Source: an uncultured Eubacteriales bacterium (GTDB lineage: Bacteria; Bacillota; Clostridia; Monoglobales; UMGS1388). From it: a DNA stretch of 5,275 nucleotides. The notes below the pieces were generated by a model. The model was not told the origin of the DNA. It saw only the letters and a list, made by a program, of their open reading frames with translations, and ran no database searches. The stretch's first letter is position 1; every line of letters begins with the position of its first letter. A program made the translations under genes and the position numbers. Below, piece after piece: positions 1 to 5,275 of the stretch. The DNA is taken from assembly GCA_900551345.1 (NCBI GenBank), contig URVP01000118.1, forward strand, positions 1 to 5,275, written 5' to 3'.

Positions 1-68
1 ATATAATATATTTTATTAGAAACTGCACTTGGAGTTACATAGAAATTTTGCGGTTGCGGGAGGGCTTT

Positions 69-73
69 GGAGG
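69..73 (+). promoter_or_regulatory. Ribosome binding site for kdpD
   Basis: A full GGAGG lies five bases before an ATG at 79. It is the best initiation signal near the kinase gene and the main reason for placing the start there, although the frame opened by this ATG closes after seven codons (TAA at 100-102) unless one base is restored in the A6 run at 82-87. The next in-frame ATG of the kinase frame (108) has purine-rich sequence too close to it to be a good site. Confidence 0.55.
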
Positions 74-213
74 TTCGTATGAAAAAACATTGGAAATTAT
101 AAAAGGAATGGCAATTACAGCAATGATTATTGCCGTTTGTTTTGTGTTATGCCTTGTTATGCAATACATATTTGATGACACATCACTTGTGCCGGCAATA
201 TTTGTACTTGGGG

Positions 214-219
214 TTTTTT
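214..219 (+). other. Frameshift site in kdpD (T6 run)
   Basis: Before this run the KdpD membrane segment reads on in one frame (PAIFVLGVF). After it the continuation LTSVITKGYIYG appears only in the next frame. One T too many in the run explains the break: five Ts would join the two halves into an unbroken KdpD segment. A homopolymer indel, real or technical, is the simplest reading. Confidence 0.8.
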
Positions 220-1118
220 CTTACATCAGTAATTACAAAAGGATATATTTATGGCATTGCTGCAACAGTTATAAGCGTTATGGCTGTAAATTTTGCATTT
301 ACATTTCCTCTTTTTGCATTTGACTTTACCATACCGGAAAATATAATATCCGCATTAATACTCTTTCTCGTATCAATAATCACCTACAGCTTGACCATTA
401 AGATAAAGATGCAGGAAATGATTAAAACAGAAAGCGAAAAGGAACGGATGAGGGCAAATCTTTTGAGAGCAGTATCACACGATTTAAGGACCCCTCTCAC
501 AACAATTTACGGTTCAAGTTCAGCGCTTCTCGATAATTATGATGATTTTAGCGATGAGCAATGCAAACAAATAATAAAAGGCATTAGCGAAGATGCGCAA
601 TGGCTGAGCCGTATGGTAGAAAATTTGCTTTCCATAACAAAACTGGATAACATAAATGTAAAACTGATTAAGACTAACACGGCTCTTGACGAGCTGATTG
701 ATTCCGCACTTGTTAAATTTGCAAAAAGGTATCCAAACCAAATTGTTGATATAGATATTCCGGATGATTTTGTTTTTATACCGATGGACTCGCTTCTTAT
801 TGAACAGGTGATAATAAATATCTTGGAAAATGCTGTTCAGCATGCTGAAGGTATGACGGAGTTATCTTTAAAAGTCTTTGTTATAGCCAATAAAGCTATT
901 TTTGAAATCAAGGATAACGGTTGCGGAATACCGGAAGATAAGATGCAGCATATATTTCAGGAATACTTTTCGGTTAATGCAGAAAAATCAGACAGTAAAA
1001 TACATAATGCAGGAATCGGTCTTTCGGTATGTGCTGCGATTATAAAAGCTCACGGAGGCGATATTAATGCCGAAAACTCAAAATCCGGCGGGTGTATATT
1101 TAGGTTCACATTGAATAT

Positions 1119-1123
1119 GGAGG
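1119..1123 (+). promoter_or_regulatory. Ribosome binding site for kdpE, inside kdpD
   Basis: GGAGG lies nine bases before the ATG at 1133 and within the last codons of kdpD. The regulator start overlaps the kinase end by 11 bases. This is the usual arrangement for translational coupling of a kinase-regulator pair and fixes the kdpE start, which is upstream of the frame break. Confidence 0.75.
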
Positions 1124-1132
1124 ACGCAAACT

Positions 1133-1842
1133 ATGATTGCTAACAAATACAAAATTCTTGTTATAGAAGATGAAGATAATATAAATAATTTATTAAAGGC
1201 GCTTCTTGAAACGTATGGTTATCAGGTCATAACCGCAAAAAATTGTCAAAACGGCATACCCTGTTTACCTCACACAGGCCGGATTTGGTAATTTTGGATT
1301 TGGGACTTCCGGATCGTGACGGAATGACTTTTTTTAAACAAATCAGGCAGGACTCTTTGACTCCGGTTATAGTTGTTTCGGCAAGAAGCGAAGATATGGA
1401 TAAGGTGGATGCTTTGGATATAGGTGCAAATGATTATGTTACCAAACCTTTCAGCTCGGCAGAGCTTGTTGCAAGAGTTCGTTCGACACTCAGAAATTCA
1501 CGGCACAGTTCGGAAGAAGGAAGATTCCCGGGAGGAAAATTCAAAGCTTCCGGTTTATTGATTGACTATGATGCAAGACAAATATTTATAGATAACGCAG
1601 AAATAAATCTTACACAAACGGAGTATAACATTGTTGCGCTTCTGTCGGAATATTCAGGCAAAGTTATGACTTATGCTGCAATAATTAAAGCAATTTGGGG
1701 CTACAATGATGTGTACAGCACCAAGAAATTGCAGGTAAATATGGCTAATATACGAAAAAAATTTGGTGCAAAGCCCGGACAAAAGAATTATATCGTCAAT
1801 GAATTGGGCGTTGGATACCGAATGTGTGAACGTGATGAATAG
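1133..1842 (+). pseudogene. kdpE: KdpE-type response regulator, frameshifted
   Basis: This is an OmpR/PhoB-class response regulator of the KdpE type, the DNA-binding partner of the preceding kinase. Repaired, it is about 236 residues, close to the normal length. The receiver domain shows the acidic pair in VIEDED (residues 12-13), the phospho-acceptor Asp about 56 in LDLGLPD, Ser about 83 in VVSAR, and Lys about 105 in TKPF. The winged-helix domain follows with TQTEYNIVALL, a WGY turn and the terminal LGVGYRM. The frame opened by the ATG at 1133 runs through NGI at 1251-1258 and then hits TAA at 1289-1291 (52 residues). The continuation LFTSHRPDLVILD is one base out of phase, so one base is missing around 1256-1261. 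Translation from an internal TTG at 1243 would lack the acidic pocket and could not be a normal receiver. As sequenced, the product should not be functional. Confidence 0.85.
1256..1261 (+). other. Frameshift site in kdpE
   Basis: The receiver domain changes frame here: upstream it reads TAKNCQNGI, and downstream LFTSHRPDLVILDLG in the -1 frame. Adding a single base (for instance a fourth C in the CCC run at 1259-1261, or an A just before it) restores an uninterrupted KdpE. Confidence 0.8.
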
Positions 1843-1907
1843 GGTGAAATATAAGATAAGAATTTTGTGATACTGTGGAGTATTGCAGCTAAAAGAACAA
1901 TATGCTG

Positions 1908-1936
1908 TTGAAATATTACATACTAATTTATAAATT
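1908..1936 (+). promoter_or_regulatory. Possible promoter of the pit-DUF47 unit
   Basis: In the 117-base gap before pit, TTGAAA (1908-1913) is followed after 15 bases by TATAAA (1929-1934), or after 17 bases by TAAATT (1931-1936). The spacing of the better -10 is short, and the region is AT-rich enough to give such matches by chance. A 14-bp palindrome overlaps the -10. The rest of the gap (1843-1907) has no convincing terminator for kdpE, so read-through from kdpDE is also possible. Confidence 0.3.
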
Positions 1937-1937
1937 A
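1924..1937. repeat. 14-bp perfect palindrome upstream of pit
   Basis: TAATTTATAAATTA reads the same on both strands and covers the candidate -10 element just before the pit ribosome binding site. It could be an operator, but it is made only of A and T in an AT-rich gap, so chance is a real alternative. Confidence 0.35.
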
Positions 1938-1959
1938 TTTTTTAAAGGAAGGCACTTAT

Positions 1960-3012
1960 ATGGATTCAATTTTAGTCTTTTATAATCAAATGACGGCAAA
2001 TCCGCTATTATTTATGGCAGTAATGCTGACGCTTGGCGTTATTCTGGTAAATGGGTGGACGGACGCACCAAATGCTATTGCAACGTGCGTTGTAACGAGA
2101 TGTATGCCGCCTAAAGCGGCAATTCTTATGGCAGCAGTATTTAACTTTTTCGGAGTTTTCATAATGACTCTCGTAAATGCAACGGTTGCAGAAACAATCA
2201 CAAAGATGGTTGATTTCGGAACAAATCCCGATTTGGCTATTATATCTTTGAGTGCGGCATTGTTTGCGATTGTTCTCTGGGCAACTCTCGCATGGTTGTT
2301 TGGCATACCCACAAGTGAAAGTCACGCACTTATTGCAGGTCTTACCGGCAGTGCGATAGCGCTTCACGGAAGTATTGAGGGTGTAAACGGTGCCGAATGG
2401 ATAAAGGTTATTTACGGCATTGGGATTTCGGTAACTCTCGGATTTGGATTCGGTTGGCTTGTATGTAAGCTTGTAACAAGGCTTTTCCGCAAGGCAAACC
2501 GTCCGAAAACAGAACCGTTTTTCAGCGGCGCTCAGATAACGGGAGCCGCAGCAATGGCATTCATGCACGGCGCTCAGGACGGACAAAAGTTTATGGGTGT
2601 TATACTGCTTTGTGTGTATATGTCAAAAGGTCAGGCATTACCGTCTGATATAAGTATTCCGATATGGTTGATGCTCGTTTGCTCTGTTGTTATGGGGCTC
2701 GGAACGGCGATGGGCGGAAAGAAAATTATAAAATCCGTCGGTATGGATATGGTAAAGCTGGAAAAGTATCAGGGGTTTTCGGCAGATATTGCTGCTGCGT
2801 TATCTCTGTTCTTGTGTTCAATATTCAGCCTTCCGGTATCGACTACACACGCAAAGACCACATCAATTATGGGTGTAGGTGCCGTCAAAAGAGTGTCTGC
2901 AATCAATTTCGGTGTTGTTAAGGAAATGGTGCTGACTTGGGTGCTGACCTTTCCCGGATGCGGACTTGTAGGATTTATAATGACTAAAATATTTATGATG
3001 TTATTTACATAA
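1960..3012 (+). CDS. pit: PiT-family inorganic phosphate permease
   Basis: This is a low-affinity inorganic phosphate transporter of the PiT (PHO4/SLC20) family in the cytoplasmic membrane, driven in bacteria by ion symport. The protein is 350 residues, a usual length for compact bacterial members. It shows the two related half-repeats of the family: the N-terminal signature NGWTDAPNAIAT (Asp35, Asn38) and the second-half counterpart HGAQDGQKFMG (Asp207). Further family landmarks are GIPTSESHALIAGLTGSA in the first half and SLPVSTTHAKTTSIMGVGA near the C-terminus. Many hydrophobic segments cover the whole length, and a more polar basic loop at about residues 170-190 (RLFRKANRPKTEP) separates the halves. 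The start at ATG 1960 has AAGGAAGG seven bases upstream. The gene is intact and followed after 15 bases by its DUF47 partner. The substrate is assigned from family knowledge; sulfate is carried by some relatives but is less likely with DUF47 adjacent. Confidence 0.96.
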   Translation: MDSILVFYNQMTANPLLFMAVMLTLGVILVNGWTDAPNAIATCVVTRCMPPKAAILMAAVFNFFGVFIMTLVNATVAETITKMVDFGTNPDLAIISLSAALFAIVLWATLAWLFGIPTSESHALIAGLTGSAIALHGSIEGVNGAEWIKVIYGIGISVTLGFGFGWLVCKLVTRLFRKANRPKTEPFFSGAQITGAAAMAFMHGAQDGQKFMGVILLCVYMSKGQALPSDISIPIWLMLVCSVVMGLGTAMGGKKIIKSVGMDMVKLEKYQGFSADIAAALSLFLCSIFSLPVSTTHAKTTSIMGVGAVKRVSAINFGVVKEMVLTWVLTFPGCGLVGFIMTKIFMMLFT

Positions 3013-3017
3013 GGAGG
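3011..3017 (+). promoter_or_regulatory. Ribosome binding site overlapping the pit stop
   Basis: The pit stop codon TAA (3010-3012) runs directly into AAGGAGG, ten bases before the ATG at 3028. Ribosomes ending pit therefore sit on the initiation site of the DUF47 gene, favouring coupled synthesis of the transporter and its accessory protein. Confidence 0.7.
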
Positions 3018-3027
3018 ATTTAATCAG

Positions 3028-3648
3028 ATGGCTAAAGGTGATAAATTTTATTTTGACAACTTTTCTCAGTGTGCTGCATTATCAAAAAAGGCTGCGGACT
3101 ATCTTTTGGAATGCTTGGAGAATTATAATCCGTGCAGGATTGAAAGGATGCTTGAAGAAGTGCACGAAATTGAGCATAGTGCAGATATAAAAAGACATGA
3201 AATGGGTGATATGCTTGTAAGGGCTTTTGTAACGCCTGTAGACCGTGAGGATTTGGATATGCTGAGCCATAATCTCGATAATGTAACCGACAAAATTGAA
3301 GATATTGTGCAAAAGTTATATATTAATAACATAACTGAAATTAACCCTTCAGCGGTTTCGTTTGCAAAGCAAATTGTGAGGGCCTGTGAATACATTTGTG
3401 AGGTTATGGATGAATTTGTGAACTTTAAGAAATCAAAAAGAATACAGACTCTTATTATAAAACTCAACGATATTGAAGATGTGTGTGATAAAATATATCT
3501 TTCCTCGATGCGTGAGCTTATGAAGAATCCGCAGGATATTTTTATCACAATTTCGTGGCGTGAGATATTTGACTGTTTTGAATCCTGTGCTGATCTTTGT
3601 GAAAATGTAGGTGAAAGCATCGGCTCGGTTATTATGAAAAATACCTGA
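3028..3648 (+). CDS. DUF47 PhoU-like phosphate transport accessory protein
   Basis: This is a soluble all-helical protein of the DUF47 family (PhoU-like, sometimes called Pit accessory protein or YkaA), 206 residues, the normal size. Such proteins are encoded next to PiT permeases and are thought to regulate phosphate uptake from the cytoplasmic side. Visible family marks are the N-terminal YFDNFSQCA, the acidic helix EIEHSADIKRHEM (Glu49, Asp53), the central FVTPVDREDLDMLSHNLDNV (residues 67-86) followed by TDKIED, and the C-terminal SWREIFDCFESCADLCENVGESI. The repeated E-x3-D patterns resemble the metal-binding motifs of PhoU; metal binding is inferred. There is no signal peptide or membrane segment. 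It forms a two-gene unit with pit (15-base gap) and is followed by a probable terminator. The start at ATG 3028 has a full AAGGAGG site. Confidence 0.93.
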   Translation: MAKGDKFYFDNFSQCAALSKKAADYLLECLENYNPCRIERMLEEVHEIEHSADIKRHEMGDMLVRAFVTPVDREDLDMLSHNLDNVTDKIEDIVQKLYINNITEINPSAVSFAKQIVRACEYICEVMDEFVNFKKSKRIQTLIIKLNDIEDVCDKIYLSSMRELMKNPQDIFITISWREIFDCFESCADLCENVGESIGSVIMKNT

Positions 3649-3659
3649 TGCCCAATGAC

Positions 3660-3709
3660 ACAAAGGCCGATATGCCAAAGATATGTCCGGCTTTGTACTA
3701 TCTTTTTTT
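3660..3709 (+). terminator. Probable intrinsic terminator after DUF47 gene
   Basis: ACAAAG (3660-3665) pairs with CTTTGT (3691-3696). The stem continues with CCG/CGG after a bulged G, and with ATAT/ATAT after a small internal loop. A seven-T run (3703-3709) follows, six bases beyond the stem. The bulge and the gap before the Ts make it less than ideal, but the position, 12 bases after the DUF47 stop and before the next gene, fits the end of the phosphate unit. Confidence 0.6.
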
Positions 3710-3733
3710 AGAATCGTTTGATGGAGTGGGAAG

Positions 3734-4558
3734 ATGAACAGCAGAATAAAAACATTCTTCAAAGAGCTTCTGTGGTTCCTTGAAGGCATAATAATTGGTT
3801 TTGGAGCAATAATGCCGGGACTTAGCGGAGGAACACTATGCGTTGCTTTTGGAATGTATCTTCCGCTTATATGGGTAATCTCACACCCAAAAGAAAATAT
3901 AGTAAAATACGGAAAGATGCTGACAATTTTCGCCATAGGAGTCGCTGTCGGGTTTATAGGATTGTCCGGTCTTGCTTCGTGGCTTATGAGTTTAAGCAAC
4001 GAGCTTGTTGTTTGTGCATTTATAGGATTTATTTTAGGTACAATCCCCGAATTGTGGAATGATGCGGGAATAAACGGCAGAAGCATAAAGTCGTACATCA
4101 GTACGGCGGTTGGTTTTACTGCAATGATTATGCTCCTGCTTCTTTTTAAAAGTCAGACCGGACTTCAAATCAAGGCAGATATTTTTGGCTTTTTGCTTTG
4201 CGGGATACTTTGGGGATTCAGTTTTATTATTCCCGGTCTTAGCTCATCGACTTTGCTTCTTTTCTTCGGATTGTATCAGCCGATGCTTGACGGAATATCC
4301 TGTCTTGATATGGGTGTTATTATACCTCTTGCGATAGGTATTGTTATGTGCGTTCTGCTTTTATCTAAAGCTGTAAGTGTTCTGTATAAAAAGCATTATG
4401 GTGCAATCTCCCATGCTATAATCGGTGTGGTTATTGCAACAGTTGTTATGATTTTGCCGGATTGGAATACAATCGGTTTCGGACAGATTATCTGTATCGT
4501 ATGCGGCGCTTTGTTATCATATGCTTTTACCCGTATTTGTGCAAGATTGAAGAAATAG
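3734..4558 (+). CDS. DUF368 membrane protein, PopT-like undecaprenyl phosphate translocase
   Basis: This is a polytopic membrane protein of the DUF368 family, 274 residues and full length. Members named PopT were shown in other bacteria to return undecaprenyl phosphate, the lipid carrier for cell wall building blocks, from the outer to the inner face of the cytoplasmic membrane. That role is assigned here by family. The sequence shows eight or so hydrophobic segments and two matching motifs: P28-GLSGGTL with FG-x-Y-x-P ending at P44, and P167-GLSSSTL with FG-x-Y-x-P ending at P183. This is an internal duplication typical of inverted-repeat transporters. The start at ATG 3734 has GGAG (3723-3726) seven bases upstream. 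The gene comes after a probable terminator, and I see no clear promoter of its own in the 85-base gap. It is followed after 11 bases by an unknown membrane protein gene. It is intact and not frameshifted. Confidence 0.93.
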   Translation: MNSRIKTFFKELLWFLEGIIIGFGAIMPGLSGGTLCVAFGMYLPLIWVISHPKENIVKYGKMLTIFAIGVAVGFIGLSGLASWLMSLSNELVVCAFIGFILGTIPELWNDAGINGRSIKSYISTAVGFTAMIMLLLLFKSQTGLQIKADIFGFLLCGILWGFSFIIPGLSSSTLLLFFGLYQPMLDGISCLDMGVIIPLAIGIVMCVLLLSKAVSVLYKKHYGAISHAIIGVVIATVVMILPDWNTIGFGQIICIVCGALLSYAFTRICARLKK

Positions 4559-4561
4559 GAG
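4557..4561 (+). promoter_or_regulatory. Ribosome binding site fixing a GTG start
   Basis: AGGAG overlaps the TAG stop of the DUF368 gene (4556-4558) and lies eight bases before a GTG at 4570. It selects the GTG as start over an upstream in-frame ATG at 4462, which would lie deep inside the DUF368 gene and add 36 residues with no membrane-protein logic. Confidence 0.7.
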
Positions 4562-4569
4562 TTTTTGAG

Positions 4570-4995
4570 GTGCATATATTTAATTCTGTTTTCAAAACTA
4601 AATATATTGTGGCGTTTGTATTACTTATGGCTGTTGCTGCCTTTGCTTGTCATGCTCATATAGGGCAAAACTTTGGAATGGCTGAAAAAACAGATTTTCC
4701 GGTTAAAAGCAATATGTTCTTTGGTGATGAGAATACCGGTGTTATACTTATCGCACCGGGAAAGGTGTCGCAATTTGGAAGGTTCGAGAGCGCAAAGGAA
4801 CTGAAGCAAAGATACAATGGTGTCCGGCAGGATAAAATATTGCTTATGGAAAAATCGCTTATTGAGAGATATATAATCAATGTTTACACAAATCACAGTA
4901 TCCCGTATTATGCCGAAGTTTGTATATTGTTGGCACAACTGATTGTTATGTATACCTTTTTGACGGATGGAAAAAAACGCATATTGAAAGTATAA
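4570..4995 (+). CDS. Hypothetical protein with two membrane anchors
   Basis: I do not recognise this protein. From the GTG at 4570 it has 141 residues. Residues about 12-27 are hydrophobic (YIVAFVLLMAVAAFAC) after a short basic N-terminus, like a signal anchor. A polar stretch of about 85 residues follows, with FPVKSNMFFGDENTGVILIA and a charged region ending in a likely helix (ILLMEKSLIERYI). A second hydrophobic segment lies at about 113-132, before a basic tail (KKRILK). The simplest topology is both ends inside and the central domain outside the membrane. Cys27 comes after AFA, which is a poor lipobox, so a lipoprotein is unlikely. The gene is tightly linked to the DUF368 gene (11-base gap) and is 48 bases before secD, which suggests an envelope role. 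No enzyme motif is visible. The existence of the gene is likely: a long open frame, a good ribosome binding site and membrane-type composition. Confidence 0.78.
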   Translation: MHIFNSVFKTKYIVAFVLLMAVAAFACHAHIGQNFGMAEKTDFPVKSNMFFGDENTGVILIAPGKVSQFGRFESAKELKQRYNGVRQDKILLMEKSLIERYIINVYTNHSIPYYAEVCILLAQLIVMYTFLTDGKKRILKV

Positions 4996-4996
4996 T
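4968..4996 (+). promoter_or_regulatory. Possible secD promoter within the upstream gene
   Basis: A perfect -10, TATAAT (4991-4996), overlaps the stop codon of the unknown gene. TGGAAA (4968-4973) lies 17 bases upstream as a 4-of-6 match to the -35 consensus. Together they would give secD a start of transcription about 40 bases before its TTG. secD may also be transcribed by read-through from the two genes before it. Confidence 0.35.
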
Positions 4997-5015
4997 ACTT
5001 ATTTAGTAATTGCAA

Positions 5016-5028
5016 ATTGAATTTCAAT
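5016..5028. repeat. Short inverted repeat before secD
   Basis: ATTGAA (5016-5021) and TTCAAT (5023-5028) form a 6-bp inverted repeat around one base, just ahead of the secD ribosome binding site. It is too short and AT-rich to act as a terminator; it could be an operator half-site pair or chance. Confidence 0.25.
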
Positions 5029-5030
5029 AT

Positions 5031-5036
5031 GAGGTG
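5031..5036 (+). promoter_or_regulatory. Ribosome binding site fixing a TTG start for secD
   Basis: GAGGTG lies seven bases before TTG 5044. An in-frame TGA at 5035-5037 excludes any earlier start, and the next in-frame ATG (5164) would remove the N-terminal membrane segment. The TTG is therefore well supported. Confidence 0.75.
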
Positions 5037-5043
5037 AAAGGTT

Positions 5044-5275
5044 TTGAATAAAAGGATAAACAGAGGTACATTTTGGATTATCTTTGCATTAATTGCAATA
5101 ATTACATATATTTCGATTTTTGGCATAAGCGTTGGTTCTTTCAAGATACCGAGCGCCGCCGATATGAGGTTTGGCATAGACATCCGCGGCGGTGTCGAAG
5201 CAACATATTTCCCGAAAGACTATGAAGGTGTTCCTTCCGCTGACGAGCTTGATGCTGCTAAGGCGATTATAGAAG
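5044..5275 (+). CDS. secD: Protein translocase subunit SecD, 5' part only
   Basis: This is the start of SecD, a membrane subunit that helps SecYEG/SecA export proteins, using the proton gradient late in translocation. The first 77 residues are present and the gene runs off the window. A basic N-terminus (NKRINR) leads into a membrane segment at about residues 10-28. An external start follows with MRFGIDIRGGVEATYFP (residues 41-57), which matches the GLDLRGG signature found near the N-terminus of all SecD proteins. The rest of the periplasmic-type P1 domain and the C-terminal five-helix part are not visible. I cannot tell whether this is a separate secD followed by secF or a fused secDF. The start codon is TTG 5044. 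Confidence 0.93.
   Translation, partial: MNKRINRGTFWIIFALIAIITYISIFGISVGSFKIPSAADMRFGIDIRGGVEATYFPKDYEGVPSADELDAAKAIIE

Larger units (their letters stand above)
79..1143 (+). pseudogene. kdpD: KdpD-type sensor histidine kinase, short form, frameshifted
   Basis: This is a membrane sensor kinase of the KdpD family, which normally controls potassium uptake by phosphorylating KdpE. Read through the frame breaks it is about 354 residues. Four hydrophobic segments come first (DUF4118-like, including a GYIYG stretch typical of KdpD), followed by a HisKA H box SHDLRTPL with the phospho-acceptor His near residue 134. The N box contains LENAVQHA (Asn about 251), the G1 box is DNGCGIP (Asp about 279), and the G2 box is AGIGLSVC, followed by AHGG. 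The cytosolic N-terminal KdpD/USP region of full-length KdpD is absent. The first part (to about 218) is read in the frame of positions 48-323, and the rest in the frame of 130-1143. The switch at the T6 run 214-219 needs one base skipped. The ATG at 79 additionally needs one extra base in the A6 run 82-87. The family assignment is firm. Whether the gene is dead or the sequence is wrong cannot be told here. Confidence 0.82.

Noticed and set aside
2..7. TATAAT as a -10 promoter element for kdpD
   Set aside because: The -35 would lie outside the window, the region is almost pure A/T, and it may still be coding, so it cannot be supported.
82..88. A-AAA-AAC as a programmed -1 slippery site in kdpD
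   Set aside because: The heptamer is out of phase with the ATG 79 frame and sits at the second codon, where recoding would be unusual; a simple indel explains it better.
1886..1907. CAGC...GCTG hairpin after kdpE as a terminator
   Set aside because: The stem is only four pairs with a large loop and no following T run.
2008..2586. A 192-codon open frame on the - strand across pit
   Set aside because: Its translation is rich in Cys, Arg and Tyr with no recognisable fold, and it is fully antisense to the well-conserved permease; it is a shadow of pit codon use.
3433..4098. A 221-codon open frame on the - strand spanning DUF47, the terminator and DUF368
   Set aside because: It opposes two clear genes and crosses the terminator hairpin, and its product has no family features.
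4462..4569. An upstream ATG extending the unknown 141-residue protein to 177 residues
   Set aside because: The extension overlaps the DUF368 gene by almost 100 bases and has no ribosome binding site, whereas GTG 4570 has AGGAG at good spacing.
4960..4996. TTGACG as the -35 partner of TATAAT before secD
   Set aside because: The spacing is 25 bases, too long for a standard promoter; TGGAAA at 17 bases is the better partner.

Overview
The window is AT-rich DNA with strong AGGAGG-type ribosome binding sites, short intergenic gaps, and GTG/TTG starts next to ATG starts. Its proteins (a short KdpD, KdpE, a PiT transporter with a DUF47 partner, a DUF368 protein and SecD) are typical of an anaerobic low-GC Firmicute, most likely a gut Clostridia/Oscillospiraceae-type bacterium. 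The assignment to this group is inferred from style and gene content, not from a marker gene. Every gene lies on the + strand.

Left part (79-1842): a KdpD/KdpE-type two-component pair. The kinase is a short form, with only the membrane part and the kinase core and none of the usual N-terminal cytosolic KdpD/USP region. The response regulator gene overlaps the kinase gene by 11 bases. Both reading frames are broken by single-base frame changes: a certain one at the T6 run near 214-219 in kdpD, a certain one near 1256-1261 in kdpE, and a probable third at the A6 run 82-87 directly after the best kdpD start. The conserved sequence continues cleanly on either side of each break, so this is either very recent inactivation or local sequence error.

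Middle part (1960-3709): a phosphate uptake pair, PiT permease plus its DUF47 (PhoU-like) accessory protein, 15 bases apart. It is preceded by a possible promoter with a 14-bp palindrome and followed by a probable intrinsic terminator. The two proteins should work together, with the permease importing inorganic phosphate and the DUF47 protein modulating it from the cytoplasm.

Right part (3734-5275): a DUF368 membrane protein (the PopT family of undecaprenyl phosphate translocases), then a 141-residue membrane-anchored protein I do not recognise, then the start of secD, cut by the window edge. DUF368 and the unknown protein are 11 bases apart and probably translationally coupled. secD may have its own promoter inside the end of the unknown gene. 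These three concern the cell envelope: lipid carrier recycling and protein export.

I see no RNA genes, mobile elements, CRISPR arrays or large repeats, and no gene-free stretch over 300 bases. The points most worth a second look are the cluster of frame breaks limited to the two-component genes, the unknown protein between PopT-like and SecD, and phosphate import lying next to undecaprenyl phosphate recycling.
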